From Paraphysomonas bandaiensis (Eukaryota; Chrysophyceae), in contig CBFFRP010000268.1 of assembly GCA_965644295.1 (NCBI GenBank), forward strand, positions 51,391-115,390: DNA of 64,000 nt, read 5' to 3'. Numbering within the stretch: position 1 is the stretch's first letter; the number at the start of each line of letters is the position of its first letter. Below, one piece after another: positions 31,412 to 43,600 of this stretch. Both the position numbers and the translations under genes were made by a program. Below the pieces are notes generated by a model. It saw nothing but the letters and a program-made list of their open reading frames with translations, was not told where the DNA came from and did not search any database.

Positions 31412-32382
31412 TTGATATGAGTGAATATCAGTATAATTGATGATGTTTAGTTTTACCGTTCGTTATACAGTGCCAAATTCTTATTCTTAGTTTTTTATAA
31501 GTTTTTTCTTTTTAAGTTTATGATAAATTTAAAAAGTTTATTAATTTTGTTTATAAAATTGTTTTATACTAAGCAAGTACAGGAAGTAGTATCATGCATA
31601 TCGTTATACACTGGCATCTATTACAAGTTACGAGATAAGTACTACATTGTCTTTTTACATTCTCAATTCTTATCAGTTCACTTCTTGTAGCATAGACAAT
31701 ATGAGGACAAAGGATGCCATCATGGGAGGAACACATACTCTGATGATGTATTACAAAGTTGACGATTGGTTCTGTAACAGTATTAATTAGAAAACAAATT
31801 ATATATAGTATATATAGGTGGTTGGTGAGTACAATTCATGTGTCATGCATATTGGGTATTACATCAAACATGGAACCAACATTGAGGTCCACACTTTTCC
31901 CAGTACATTTACTATACTGTATGATCTCCTGTACAGTATTAGGGATCACCTCACTCTATTCCCAGGGTCATTTAATAGAACTTATTCCATCAAATACACA
32001 AACACAAAGATATGCCTCATATCTGATAGATTAATGTACCCTCATTGTAACTCTAGATCTTTAATGAGGACACTATACAGTCTGATGTACAGTATAGTAT
32101 CTATGTCCTCTATGATCATACGACTGGACAATATCCCAACAAGATATCTACATATCCGGGATTTTATATATAAATAATCAGTTTTTTCGAAAATCTTAGG
32201 ATTTGTAGGTAAAGTATTACTGCAGTACATAGCAGTGTATACAGGACAGTAGTAGCAGAAATACAGTATTGAAGTGGTGACTGTTACACTGTGCATATTA
32301 AGAAGTTTATATATATGCAGAGAGAGAGAGCAGATCCCTTCTGTTATGCTTAAAGCTATACACACTGCCTGGGATAGTTAAT
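31412..32382. other. Intergenic spacer, no gene recognised
   Basis: 970 bp, T-rich just after the TRAF-type gene (likely 3' end signals), then AT-rich. Near 32218-32260 the words CTGCAGTACATAGCAGTGTA and TACAGGACAGTAGTAGCAG belong to the 5' spacer motif class, about 130 bp before the HET-like gene. Confidence 0.5.
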
Positions 32383-34822
32383 ATGGGTGCTGGGGGATCA
32401 GTTGAACTGTCAACAGGTACCCTCCCTCGAGTGATTGTGGGTATTGATAAGCAAAGTAAAGTGGTGCGTTGTAAGAGGCAGCACTCTAAAGCTTGTCATG
32501 CACTGTCTCATCGATGGGAGGCCAGGGATTTAGCAGATACTTGGACAGTAGAATGTGAATATGAAGAGCCATATGAGTGCAAACTTTTTGAAGAAGAAAT
32601 TGAGAATCTCATAAAGTTTTTGGAGTTATGCTCCACACCCGTGTGGGTGGATTATGCGTGCATCAACCAAAACGACTATTCTGATAAAATAGCCCAGATT
32701 TCGATCATGGGATATTTATACTATAATGCCACTACACTTATTGTGGGATCAAAATTATCTCACGGCATGCCATCCGAGGACTACCTTTGTAGAGCTTGGT
32801 GTGTCCAAGAGAGAATGTTTGGCACCGTTCGACTTCCTTGGGATATGCAGTCTTGTGATCCAGCACGATTAATTGAATTTGCATGCTTATCATTAGAGCA
32901 TGTTCCCCATTTACGCGCTATACGGTATGTTAATGACGAAAAAGACAGACATGGTCGAATGTTATATCTGGACTACGTGGAAAAGCAGATGATGAAAGCA
33001 CTTCGGAGTTGGAAGTACCGCGCTGCAAGGATGCACATCAAGTCTATAATTAAGCTTATCCAGTCCCAAGAAACTAGTAACCGACGATACCAGGTGGCCT
33101 TGCAGGCATTAGAGATACGGCAGTTGATATCTTGCCATTCTGATGTTGATCCCGTTCAATGGGGCATGTTGATGTTTTCCAGTCAGTGTCAGGTTGCCAA
33201 AGATAGGTTATATGCAATTTGGGGAACCCCTATGTACCAAAAACGTCAAACTTTACCTTATGATGACCCTGAAAAAGCCTTGGAACTCGTAACACATTCC
33301 TTCCCTGCAGCTCGTTATGCATTCTATAACTCAGTGTCTGATCCATGCCAAAGTCTCTGTGGATATTTCACCTTTCGAGAATGGGATGAAGTGGCGCTCG
33401 ACATTATACTAGAAAATAAGACTTCTAAATCTAATCTTCCCATTACATGGTCTGCGCGATATACCCATAACACTTGCATTGTTGTCGTTGTTGGTGACCG
33501 CAGCGTGGGTTTCGGATTTGATAGGGACGTTTTTCGGCGCACACCAACAGCCGAAGTGCAAATATATCTTGTGGTAGATATTGGCGTTTTAAAGTCACAA
33601 AAGCATAAGAAATTGTTCTTTTCAGCTGTTGAACAGTTTTGCGAGCGTGTGGCTATTGTTTCGTCATCACTAACCAAAGGATTGAAAACTACTCTCGATA
33701 TACTATTTTTAGCCTTGTCGTTGGTACATGAAAGTCAGTTTTCACCTACCGATGTTGTTAGTAAAGAAGAGCACGACATGCTTATAGAAGAATCACTGGA
33801 GCACGATTATGTAATATGCGGTGGTGACTTTGATTCTATATGTGCACTGGAGCACGAGATGTGTGTTGAAAGCTCTCCCCCTTCTAATACGACACTCCAG
33901 TACTCTAACTTCTTGCGTGACGTGAAGTGTGCAATACTCGACATTCTAGTCAATGGCATGAAAATTTTGTTAGAGCAAAGTGAAATTCGAGATGTAATGA
34001 AACACGTTACCTGTCACGACGCTGTTCGGATAGTTAATTCTATAAATTTGGTGGGAAAAATTTCTCAGAGTGAATTCGATGCCTTGAAATCTCTTGGCAA
34101 CGATCCTATTATATTAGACTTGTGGGATCACAGGAGCGAATTCGAAGTGCCACATGTTTTAATGTACTACATACAAAGACTGGATCGGATAAATATGCCA
34201 GACTATGTACCAAATTTGGAAGAAATTCAGCACTGCCAGCTATCTCGCTCTTATAGCAGAGTTATTCGAAAGCATGTCAATCCCGTGAATGTTAGGTTTC
34301 ATAGTTATGTTAGGATTGAAGGATACGAAGATTTTCAATTTGTGGGTAAACTTGCATTTATTGCATTTGCAGTTCCGTTATACTGCTATAATGAGAAAAC
34401 CAGCAGCCCGGATGATAATAAAGTGGTATGTATACTGTTAGTAACTTCAATCGCCAGTAATTATTCTGCTGTAGCTTCTTGCGTTGAATGCTTTTTCTGA
34501 TCTCTGCTCATATATTGGTGGTTGCGGTAGTACCGCATATATTTCAATTGTTCTAGTACTACAAAAAAACGGGCGAGAATTTGAAAATATCGTGAAGGAG
34601 CACGGCATTCGTGACATGTTCCCTGATCATGAAGGTAATCAATACGACCCGGGCTCAGCTCAAGATTTTATTGTCTCTTTATTTAACGACATACATGATT
34701 CTATCCTCATTTCACGAAACACAAAGGTTTTTGTTACGGAGAATGTCAGAGATATTTTTGATTCCATCCTGCAAGATGTTGTTCTGACATCGTCAATGTA
34801 CGATACTGGATTATTAGTTTAG
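32383..34822 (+). CDS. HET (heterokaryon-incompatibility)-like domain protein, predicted N-myristoylated
   Basis: Two exons: 32383-34425 and 34475-34822; 796 aa. MGAGGS at the N-terminus is a good myristoylation signal. Residues about 30-150 match the HET pattern: CHALSHRWE (usual ALSYRW), VWVDYACINQND (usual WIDALCINQ), IAQISIMGYLYYNATTLIVG (usual QV..M..IY..A), and CRAWCVQERM (usual RGWTLQE). The remaining 640 residues are helical/mixed and unrecognised. HET domains are TIR-like folds that trigger cell death in fungi; related domains occur in bacteria and scattered protists. Whether this one is an NADase or a defence sensor cannot be told from sequence. Sits directly downstream of the TRAF-type gene on the same strand. 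Confidence 0.75.
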
Positions 34823-35948
34823 AGTTTAGAGCAGTCTGCCGGTCTTGTATATTGACAATCTGAATGTATAGTGACATTCTGTAGTTTAAAGTTTTATTGA
34901 TTATTCTACACATTAGCTGTACTAACACATACAGTTTGTTTGCAATATATTTTTAATGTGTCATAGATGTCTTCAATAGTAGTGATACTGTCGTGTCATG
35001 AGAAGAATGACACCAGTAAGAGCTTATGTAAGTAACCATCTATTATTTATACCTTTGCACTTATAATATATATGATCAAACGGTGAGTAACAAACAGAAG
35101 TATTAGCCGTAGTTAAACACGAATACATCAGTTGATAAAACTTAATATTTTCCTACTAATTCGAGTTTTTTTCGTAAAGAGTGGTTGCAGTGTCATAAAA
35201 AAGGCAGTCGTGAAGATTAAAAAAAGCGAACTCGGACAGAAAAGAATCAAATTAAAATATCTTTGCTCGATGAAGATGAATACGATTATGACAATTCCAG
35301 TCTAGTTCCAAATGACGACGCAGCGCAACGTTTGATTGATGGTAGCAGACAGCAGAAGTGAGCAAGACTTATAGCCAGCAAACACGTTACTGCAGTATGA
35401 AGCACTGGCATATCACAACCAAAAGGTTGAAAGGTTGTTCCGTAGAGCTAAGATTATCGTTTTGACGGGTTTGACTCCTCGACATTTAAGAGCTACTTAG
35501 ATTTTTACGCATGAACAGTCGCCTCTGGAATGAAATGACAGTTGAGGTAGCTATATTGACAGCTAGTCTACTTTACAACTGAATAATTGCAATTAATTGA
35601 GACAGCAAGTAATAATTGCAATTATAATTGACTACAACCGGCGACAATCAATTAATTGATACGTATCCCTGCTAGGTTGAATATAATACTTAGACTAGGT
35701 ATTTACACCAGAAATAGTGTGACTAGGTTATACAATCAATTTGACTAGGTTGAATAACATTTCCCATAAATAAGTAAAGTGGGACAAATAAGTCAAAAAC
35801 TAGTTTTCAAACGGTTAATGAGACATAAGAGCAAGGATTGCAGTTCCAACTTGTGTTCATAACGTAAAGATCAGTTGCCAACAATCACGTAACATACGTT
35901 TATTACAATACCATTAACTACGCCACTGTCCTAGAGCTAAGTCAAAGT
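34823..35948. other. Convergent spacer with MITE remnants and a possible decayed gene
   Basis: 1.1 kb between the ends of the HET-like and RRP36 genes. 35252-35352 reads as coding-like (LLDEDEYDYDNSSLVPNDDA) before a stop, and 35390-35500 is also briefly open in another frame (ALAYHNQKVERLFRRAKI); no intact gene could be built. 35582-35765 holds two adjacent MITE remnants. Confidence 0.45.
35582..35765. repeat. Two abutting MITE remnants (CAGG-type then CTAGTC-type)
   Basis: 35582-35671 ends in CAATTAATTGATACGTATCC followed by CTG, the terminus of the CAGG-type MITE. 35672-35765 then shows CTAGGTTGAATATAATA, GTGTGACTAGG and TTGACTAGGTTGAATAACAT followed by TTCCC, the right end of the CTAGTC-type MITE. 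The same two families also occur close together at 25902-26262. Confidence 0.6.
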
Positions 35949-37118
35949 TCACGAATCCTCTGTCGCTCGCCGATATGGAATCTTTCTGTGATCTTTGTTG
36001 GCGTTGCGCTTTCGCTTCTTAGACATGAATTGGTTTAGCTTTCCTGATTTCTTCAATTCATCGTATCTAAGCAGGAAATAAATGAACCCCACGATAAAAG
36101 TCAAGAAATTTTTACTAACCTAACTTCCAATGCTATTTCCTTCTTCGCAGAGTCCTTCAAGAAGAAAGCCTTTTTGCCTTGCTTCACCTAGTATTGTATA
36201 TATGTCACAGACATCTTGACCAAGGTATGAAATTGAACAATAAAGCAACTAATACCTTTTCTTTCTCCTCGAGTTTAGCCTGTTGCAAACGCTCTCGAAC
36301 TTTTACTTCGCGTCTTCTCTCAGTCATCTGTTGCTTCATTCTGAACAAATATAAGAATAGATGAGTACACGAGAACAAGATATGAGATACGGAATACACT
36401 ACAAAACGCATTATAATTATCTATATTGGGCTGAATGTGAGTACTTGACTAATTCTTGTTTAGCTTCTTCCTTAACAGCCGCACTTTTGGATTTGGCAAT
36501 CGTTTTTTGAAGCCTCTTAATTTCATCTTCCTATGTATTAACGAATGAGAATAGTCCCAAATTACACTGCTTCGTCAACCTGGTATTCATCTAAAAACTT
36601 ATACGAGTGGAGAAATTTATCGGTGTCAAGTCTTCCGCTTAAATCTGAAAATCTAAATACCGAAACTGAGAAAACTATTACAAGATATACCATAACAAAC
36701 CTGGGATCACGGCGTTTGGCGGTAGTATTATTGGCATCAACACGTAACCTAAGAATACCCAGTCATAAAATAGTACCCACATATCATGTAAGTAACACCT
36801 CCTGACGGGTTTATTAGACGGTAACTCTGCAGGAGCATTCTTATGTGCTTTTTTGTGTCCTTCTTTCGTAGAATTCTTTCTATCATTAGAAGCTGTACGA
36901 GCCAATCATATACATGGATGAAGATAATGTTACATACATGTTTTCTTTAGTTTTTTAGGGGGTTTATTAGAGTGTGATTGTGCTGCACGTTGATTTTTTT
37001 CTTCTTCACGTTGTAGTCTTTCATATAATGGAATATCAGTCACAGGTATGTCATCAGACACTGATTCAGAGTCCCATCCTTCATCTCCATCTATAGAATC
37101 ATGCTCTGAGTCACTCAT
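35949..37118 (-). CDS. RRP36: Ribosomal RNA processing protein 36 (RRP36)
   Basis: Eight exons on the minus strand: 37118-36938, 36892-36799, 36748-36701, 36652-36580, 36530-36445, 36340-36256, 36187-36120, 36066-35949; 250 aa. RRP36 is a nucleolar component of the 90S pre-ribosome needed for early 18S rRNA cleavages. Family signatures: acidic N-terminus, SNKPVRR, KRRDPRFSDLSG (completed across an intron), LHSYKFLDEYQEDEIKRLQK, MKQQMTERRREVKVRERLQQ, VKQGKKAFFLKDSAKKEIAL, and the C-terminal YDELKKSGKLNQFMSKKRKR with NANKDHRKIPYRR. Every exon is short (48-181 nt) and every phase agrees, which makes this one of the best-supported splice models in the window. Confidence 0.93.
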
Positions 37119-37590
37119 ATTGAATGTATTTAATGGTATGAGTTCCAGTGGCGTGTAATGCTGCGGTTAATACCACTGGAACAGTACTGCTCTCGTGTAC
37201 ATATACATACATATACACACGTCCATATACATACACACACGTCCATATACATACAGCCAACCACAGCTGTATAGTATACTGCTGTACGGTATACCATACA
37301 CTGCATACTGCTGTCCTATATACTGTGTAGGATCTCTGTGTATATGTCAACATGCTATATGAAGTCGTAGTTTCTATATACAGCAGTATGCAGTGTTGGG
37401 TAGAGCCACTGTACAGCTGTATATATACAGTGTGTGTACAGACAACTAGAGGGCGCCTCCTAATACTATGATGATATCTCCCAACACATATATCACTACC
37501 ACAATAACGACACTCTAGACGAACTAATCTTTCATTGTGCACTGTGTGTCTTACATTGTGCGTGAAAAGGTTCAGTTCTATTAACAATTT
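37119..37590. promoter_or_regulatory. Divergent promoter spacer (RRP36 / SNARE) with microsatellite and motif cluster
   Basis: 472 bp. 37198-37258 is a (CATA)/(CACA) microsatellite with a repeated ACACGTCCATATACATAC unit. Next, 37265-37440 is dense in GTATACTGCTGTACGGTATA, ATACTGCTGTCCTATATACT, TATACAGCAGTATG and GTACAGCTGTATATATACAG. This is the richest example of the 5' spacer motif class. Confidence 0.4.
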
Positions 37591-38764
37591 ATGTTTAAAA
37601 GAGACAACAACAGCGGCTCTGATAACGATACAGCGCCACTGATAATGTCAAAGAGTGCAGGAGCAGCTGATGATCCTTTTTATGCCGTAAGAGAGTAAGT
37701 AATGATTATATGACTATATTTCATTGTATTTATATCTTATGATGTATAGTAATGTTCAAACTTATGTCGATCGAATAAAGATACGTCACGAGAAGTTTCA
37801 AGACCTCGTATTCAATTCCAACACTGCCAATAATAGCGAATTTAAGGATGTTAGGAAAGGTAGTATATAAATTGCGAGTATATATGGCTCTCATGTTTGA
37901 ATTACAGGCCTGATTAAAGATATTCGTACAGCAGACAAACAAATTAAAGATCTCAAAGGCGCTGTCGAAATGGTGTGTATTTCGTTGCCATCTTGTCCGT
38001 ATAGTATATTTTGTTAGTTACATAATGTTACAGGCCGATAGAAATCGTGATAAATTTCAGCACATTAGCAACTCGGAGTTGACCCAGCGAAAGAGATTTG
38101 TTGAGGATATGAGCAAAGAAATTAGTGGTGAGTACCCGTCAAGTTTCGAGCTTTGTAGTGCATGGACTCCTGTACAGTCGGATATTGCTCATTAGTATAC
38201 TGTTGACCTTTTATGTGTCTGATGTTCTTTCTATCGGATTTCGATTTTGTTAGAGGTGAGAGCATCCATGGAGTCTCCATCCGTGCGCAGAAAGCTTGAA
38301 GACGATGAAAATAAAGCGAAGCGCACAGTACACGACGAGAGTCTCGGGGCAGTAACTGGAATCGAGAGGGAGAATACTCATTTCGTACGGGGACAGATGC
38401 AGGAGACCAAGGAAATGATTGGACAACAGGATGTGCAGTTGGACTCACTAGGACAGGCTGTCGACCGATTAGGTGGTATGGGGAGAACAATCAATACGGA
38501 GCTGAAGGAGCAAAATAAGATGCTGAATGAGCTGGATAGAGACCTCGACGACGCTGGTGAAAAGATGAATTTTGTTATGGCAAAGCTGTCAAAGCTCCTG
38601 AAGACCAAAGATGGATGCCAGATATGGACCATCGTCATCCTTGCATTGGTTCTTGTCATTCTAGGTAAGCGCTTTGTAATGCGCTTAGTGTGTGTTTCGT
38701 TTCAGATTATGTTATCTGTGTCGAACTAATATTTTGTGCAGTTGGATTAACCATATTCCTCTAA
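37591..38764 (+). CDS. Qc-SNARE, syntaxin-6/SYP61-like
   Basis: Six exons: 37591-37694, 37750-37859, 37908-37972, 38034-38127, 38254-38664, 38742-38764; 268 aa. The N-terminus has the syntaxin-6 hallmark DPFYAVRDNVQ and a three-helix domain (LIKDIRTADKQIKDLKGAVE, RDKFQHISNSELTQRKRFV). A SNARE motif follows (about 175-240; QMQETKEMIGQQDVQLDSLG ... TELKEQNKMLNELDRDL) with Gln at the zero layer (KEQNKML). A C-terminal membrane anchor, QIWTIVILALVLVIL, is completed by the last mini-exon (VGLTIFL). Expected to act in fusion at the trans-Golgi and endosomes, together with p115-type tethers upstream in the pathway. Confidence 0.9.
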
Positions 38765-39322
38765 CGGAGGTGGAGTATTATGAAGTTTGATGAATTTCTC
38801 CGCATACCTATCTAAATTAGTATAATGTTGATGAACGTGCCGAATAGACCTAGCTATGGTATTCGTCCACTATTCTGAGAGAGCGTTACTTGTGGTCTGA
38901 TATTTCGAAAGTAATAAAAATGTAGTTCTAATATAATCTTTCTTTTGGAAGACCGGGTCTCGCCTTTTCTATTATATTCCAAGCTTTATTTATAATTTTG
39001 AAATAGCATACATTCTGTCGTGATGAGTAATGTGGTGTGTTGAGTGTTGATGACGTGGAAAGTGTTGTTAAATCGTGTTGCAGATAGGCCTAATCGAATA
39101 TTAACTGACGCTAAATGTATTGTGTATGAAACCTGCATTATATAGGTTTAAACGGGAGGATATCGGAATTATGCTTACTACACAAATATTTCAAGAATAA
39201 GGTTCGAAGGATATCCTTGCCGTATACATCACAGAGTACTGTTCTAAATTCCCTTCAAAAGCGCTATGGTTGGCGTTATTTTGAACACGTGATACAAAAT
39301 ATATTATTAACACAAGCTTCCA
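38765..39322. other. Convergent spacer, nothing recognised
   Basis: 558 bp between the ends of the SNARE and adenylate kinase genes. AT-rich; no repeat or gene seen. Confidence 0.5.
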
Positions 39323-40102
39323 TCAGCTTGCTTGAACGGCTATTCTACTTTTAATATCATTTAAGACTTTACTAATATCGCGTGCAACATCTTTAGAACC
39401 CTTTGAGCTATCAAATAGATGCACATCAGTACCAAACACTCCAATGATATCAGCTACAGTTTCTTCGTGAATTCGATACCGCTTTTCCAATATTTCCTTG
39501 CTATCATCTGGTCTCTGCTCTAATCTACTGGCGACTTCGCTAGGAGGAGGGTTAAAATCTTTATGGTATACTTTCTTAGTGACTGGATCCACTAGACGTC
39601 CCATCCCGCGCTGTAGCACTAAGTCTAATGGAGTATTTAGTACAACCACGGCATCAGGTCGCAATACTGGTTCCTCGAGGGCAGCCTCTGCCTGTTCCTT
39701 GGAACGAGGGTAACCATCCAACAACCACCCGTGCTTCCTATAGTCTGGTAATGATAGCTTGGTCCCAATTATTGTGGTCGTGAATTTCTCGGGTACTAAT
39801 TCGCCTTTTCTTAAAAACTTAGCAATATACGTAGCATCATACATCGGAAGATTCGCAAATTGTCGAAGAACATCACCACATGACACTTGTTTCAATCCAT
39901 GTTCGGCAGCAATTAATTCACCAATTGTACCCTTTCCTGAGCACGGTGGACCGAGAATCATAACTTTGAGGGGTGAAGTTGAGTCAGGTTTAGGAATCTT
40001 ATTGCCTGCAAATATGGAACTACTCCATAAGTGATTAGAATTATGTAACCTGAAAGATGATACAGCTGCTATGCAGAGGACAAGTATAAGCGTGTTGAGC
40101 AT
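39323..40102 (-). CDS. Adenylate kinase with bipartite plastid-targeting presequence
   Basis: Single exon, 259 aa from ATG 40102. Catalyses ATP + AMP = 2 ADP. P-loop GPPCSGKGT (about 51-59), AMP-binding region VSCGDVLR, GWLLDGYPRSKEQAE, GRLVDPVTKKVYHKDFNPPP (a LID with no Cys zinc site), and RLEQRPDDSKEILEKR are all present. The first ~18 residues are a signal peptide (MLNTLILVLCIAAVSS) followed directly by Phe-Arg-Leu-His-Asn-Ser-Asn-His, a Ser/basic stretch with Phe at +1. That is the ER-signal plus transit-peptide pattern used for import into red secondary plastids of heterokonts and relatives. Location in plastid is therefore likely but inferred. Confidence 0.92.
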   Translation of the reverse strand: MLNTLILVLCIAAVSSFRLHNSNHLWSSSIFAGNKIPKPDSTSPLKVMILGPPCSGKGTIGELIAAEHGLKQVSCGDVLRQFANLPMYDATYIAKFLRKGELVPEKFTTTIIGTKLSLPDYRKHGWLLDGYPRSKEQAEAALEEPVLRPDAVVVLNTPLDLVLQRGMGRLVDPVTKKVYHKDFNPPPSEVASRLEQRPDDSKEILEKRYRIHEETVADIIGVFGTDVHLFDSSKGSKDVARDISKVLNDIKSRIAVQAS

Positions 40103-40699
40103 CTTACTGGTCAATTTTAATCTAGATCTATCAGAAAATATATATCAGATAGGCTGACATTGTCTGCGTTGAATATAGTCGCCGAGAGGCAGGATGTATA
40201 TATGTGTGATCTCATGTAATAACTTGCATAGCAGAGCCGCATATATGTACACTGGAGTATGTATATACTACAGCATCTCACTGGCACAGTATTCTGCCGT
40301 ATAACATATACTACTGCTGTATACTGTATGAGCAGAAACCTGGAATACGGTAGTATTTTTTGTATACAAGTGTAATATATTTGAATATGTTAGCTATAAG
40401 ATCTTGTGTAGAGTATCCACCTACAGCAGTATACATATATATATATATATATGTACATACAAGCAGTGCATATATATACAGCATGCACTGTATGTTACCA
40501 TAGCCGTACATACATTTCCATACATAACATCACCACATCTATTGCACCTCTAATCAATAGAATAACGAAACCAATAGTACAGTAATAGAGATTATCCCTC
40601 TACTCCTATCATCATTGAGAGTATCGTTGCATGTCAAGTAACTAGTGAATTAATTCTGATTAGTTATACTCTACTTTATTATTACTGTTTAGAAGTAGT
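40103..40699. promoter_or_regulatory. Divergent promoter spacer (adenylate kinase / USO1)
   Basis: 597 bp. 40255-40340 carries CTACAGCATCTCACTGGCAC, GTATTCTGCCGTATAACATA and ACTACTGCTGTATACTGTAT; 40420-40490 has CTACAGCAGTATACATATAT, an (AT)n run and ACAGCATGCACTGTATG. 5' spacer motif class; no direct promoter evidence. Confidence 0.35.
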
Positions 40700-43600
40700 A
40701 TGTTTGATATTCAACAGAGTGCTAATCGATTACAGAATGCTGCAACAAGTTCTGAGAGAATTAATGCTCTTAAGCAGTTACAGGTATATGATTATATGAT
40801 AATAATAACATTTACAATTGAATTATGATTTATTTGTAGAAACTGTCCAAAGAGAACTGTCAAGATGTGGGGAATATAGCAATGGAATTGATTCTAGATT
40901 TGCTTAAAGAACATGGTGATTCGGATGAATACATTGAAGCACTAGAGCTTGTATCGAAACTTGTTAAACCGAAAGCAGGAGAGGCTGCGAAGGTGAATGC
41001 ATTAAAAATACTTGAAGATGCCATGAAAATAGAGTTACTCTTGGATTTACTTGAGCATGAAGACGGGCTTGTCGGGGTAATGGCAAGTGAGATACTGACC
41101 AATATCCATACCATTGCAGGGGAAGATCTGGAGAAAACCATACAAGATTGCCCAGCTGGTATGACAAAACTACTCAATCGGATGCCTGACAGGACAAGAG
41201 AAGAAGTCAGCAACCAGGCCATTATTTTAATAAGACAGCTAACTTCAAGCAACGAAGAAATGAAAAAGACTGTTGCCTTTAACGAGGTTGTTTTTTGTAA
41301 CTTTGGCTTCTTTTAGTTTTTGTTAATCTTTGCTTTTCAGGGATTCGAGACTTTGTTTGGTATTATGGAAAGTGAAGGCGGATGCAAAGAGGCTGGGGCA
41401 GTTGTCCAGGATTGCCTACAAATATGTACAAATGTGCTAGATAACAGTGAAACTTGTCAGAGACTGTTCTATGGCATGGGAGGGGGGTGGCACAATCGCC
41501 TACTGGACTTTTTTTCTCCAATGTCAGTGGAACAATTTTCCAGTAGACCGGAATCTCATGGAGAAGGGAACGAAGATGAGGATATGTATGGGCCTGTGGG
41601 CCCATGGTACGAGCAGCCAGGCCGACTAAAGTGTGCAATTCTTGCATTGGAGGCATTTTCTGCTTCTATGAGCACTTCGAATGCTTATGAAAAGGTGCTG
41701 GTCAATTCTGTAGATGAAGTTACTGGAGCCTGTGGGCACTGGGTAATTCGTGGAGGTCCAGCAGAAATGCTGCTTCTCTGTCTGCGCATACTTGAGCAAT
41801 TAGCATCCGCTTCAACCCCTGTTTTTGCCCAGCGGATGTTCGACGTGCTGATGCGGTTTGTCCCTTCGGTCGCTGGTGTTCACTTGCCATTCAGTGGATC
41901 CACTCCTCTAGTATTCAGTTGGAAGCTGATACCAACAGATGATCGACGTATGATATCACTTGTAAATCTGCTGGCCGAACAGTACATATTCCCATCGAAG
42001 GCTTGGTGGGGCCATGAGTCTAGTACTCGGAGTGATGTTAGAGAGGGAACTCTTGTGCGAAGAGGTGATTACATGGTGGGGAGTGAGTTTTGGATGGGTG
42101 CTCTGAAGGTTTTGCAACGCATGCTGGCAGCAGATGAAGCTACAAGCGGGATGGTAATGCAGCATGTGCTGGCTCCCCCTCCACCCCCCAGCGCTATGGA
42201 CGGGGAAATGGGCTTGGATATGGGCATGCCTGTTGAAGCTGTACAGATGGACCTTGGTGGAGTTGTTTTCGGAGTTCTACTGAACAGCATAGAGCGGTTA
42301 GTTGCTAGGGCTGGAGGGGCCACTGCTGGAGCTCAAATTCTCCAATCTGATGTTGCCGCTGCTATCCGTGCTGCAAATGTATTGTCACTTGTGCTTCTTC
42401 ATGGCGGGTTGCTGGCCAGTGAACTATGTACAGCTATATATACATTTCATCTCTCTTCCCACCGCACAGCACTGGATCCCTCTGCTGCGTCACTATCGGC
42501 CCATGCAGAAACAGGATCCCCCATACTTCCCTACCTATTGTCCCTATGCTCAAGAGTGGTGCGTGTGCCAGGAGTAGGATTTACTGTAGCTGCAGCTGTT
42601 TTGCGGCTTCTAACCTCCGCAGCGAGTGGATGTGAGCGAGCTACATGCCAGGTCAGTACACGGCTCAAACTCTATGCATATGTTACTAATGCAGTGTAAC
42701 TCGGTAGATGCTGGACGATCCAACTAATTTTTTCATTGTGGATCTGGCTACTCGTTCGAGTGAAGGTGCTGGGGTACCTGAAAATATGCAGGTTGTTTGC
42801 TGCCTGTTCTTGGGAGCATGTTTCGATTCGTTTGGTCCGGATACTCACAATTCTACTGAGGGAGTTGGAGTCGATGCAGAAAGTAGACTGTGTAGGAGAT
42901 CGATATTAACTATGATCGACTCTAAAATTGGTTTATCTCGGTACAGTGATATCCTGAAGCGCCCACTTGGGAAGGCTCCCCGCTCAGGCTCTACAGTGCC
43001 TGCATTGGACAGTAGCACTAGTCCTGAAGAACTCTTTTTCTGTGAATCGTATCGAACTTTTTATATATCACAAGTTGACAGCATTCGCTCAGCTATATTT
43101 GATTTTTATAGTGGTTCTGCTCCCGGAGAGGAATCGGCGGAGGGACAGGTTATTAAGATGCAGAAAGAAACAATTGCTCAGTTGGAGCACGAGCTGGAAA
43201 GAATGCGTGGAGGGGAGGTGGTATCGTCAACTGCAAATGAGTCTGTGAGTGACGATGAGATTAGCGCACTGAAACAACGGCTTGCTGCTATGGAGTCTGA
43301 GCTGTCAGCACAAACTGAGCTTAATGAGATGTTGGAGGAAACGTGCAGAGAGAAAGAGGAAACGATCGAGAGCATGTCTCAGAGTGAGACTGCTCTGGTT
43401 CAAGAATTAGAGGAAATTCGGTCGAGAGCAGAAGCTGCGGAGGCAGAACTGATATCCAGCAAGGATAAATATGCCGCTATATTAAAGGAAAAGGCTGGGA
43501 ATGGTGTACACTCGCAAGGCCAAGTAATTCCAGAGCAAATTAATTTGAAATTACAGAATTTGGAAGCAGAAAATGAAAAGTTGAGATTGCATATGCAGTC

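Noticed and set aside
35180-35510. A decayed SNARE or other small gene in the HET-RRP36 spacer
   Set aside because: Short coding-like runs (LLDEDEYDYDNSSL; ALAYHNQKVERLFRRAK) are in different frames with stops, and no splice arrangement by eye joins them.
39498-40034. Plus-strand open frames over the adenylate kinase gene
   Set aside because: They are antisense shadows; the minus-strand frame has all adenylate kinase motifs.
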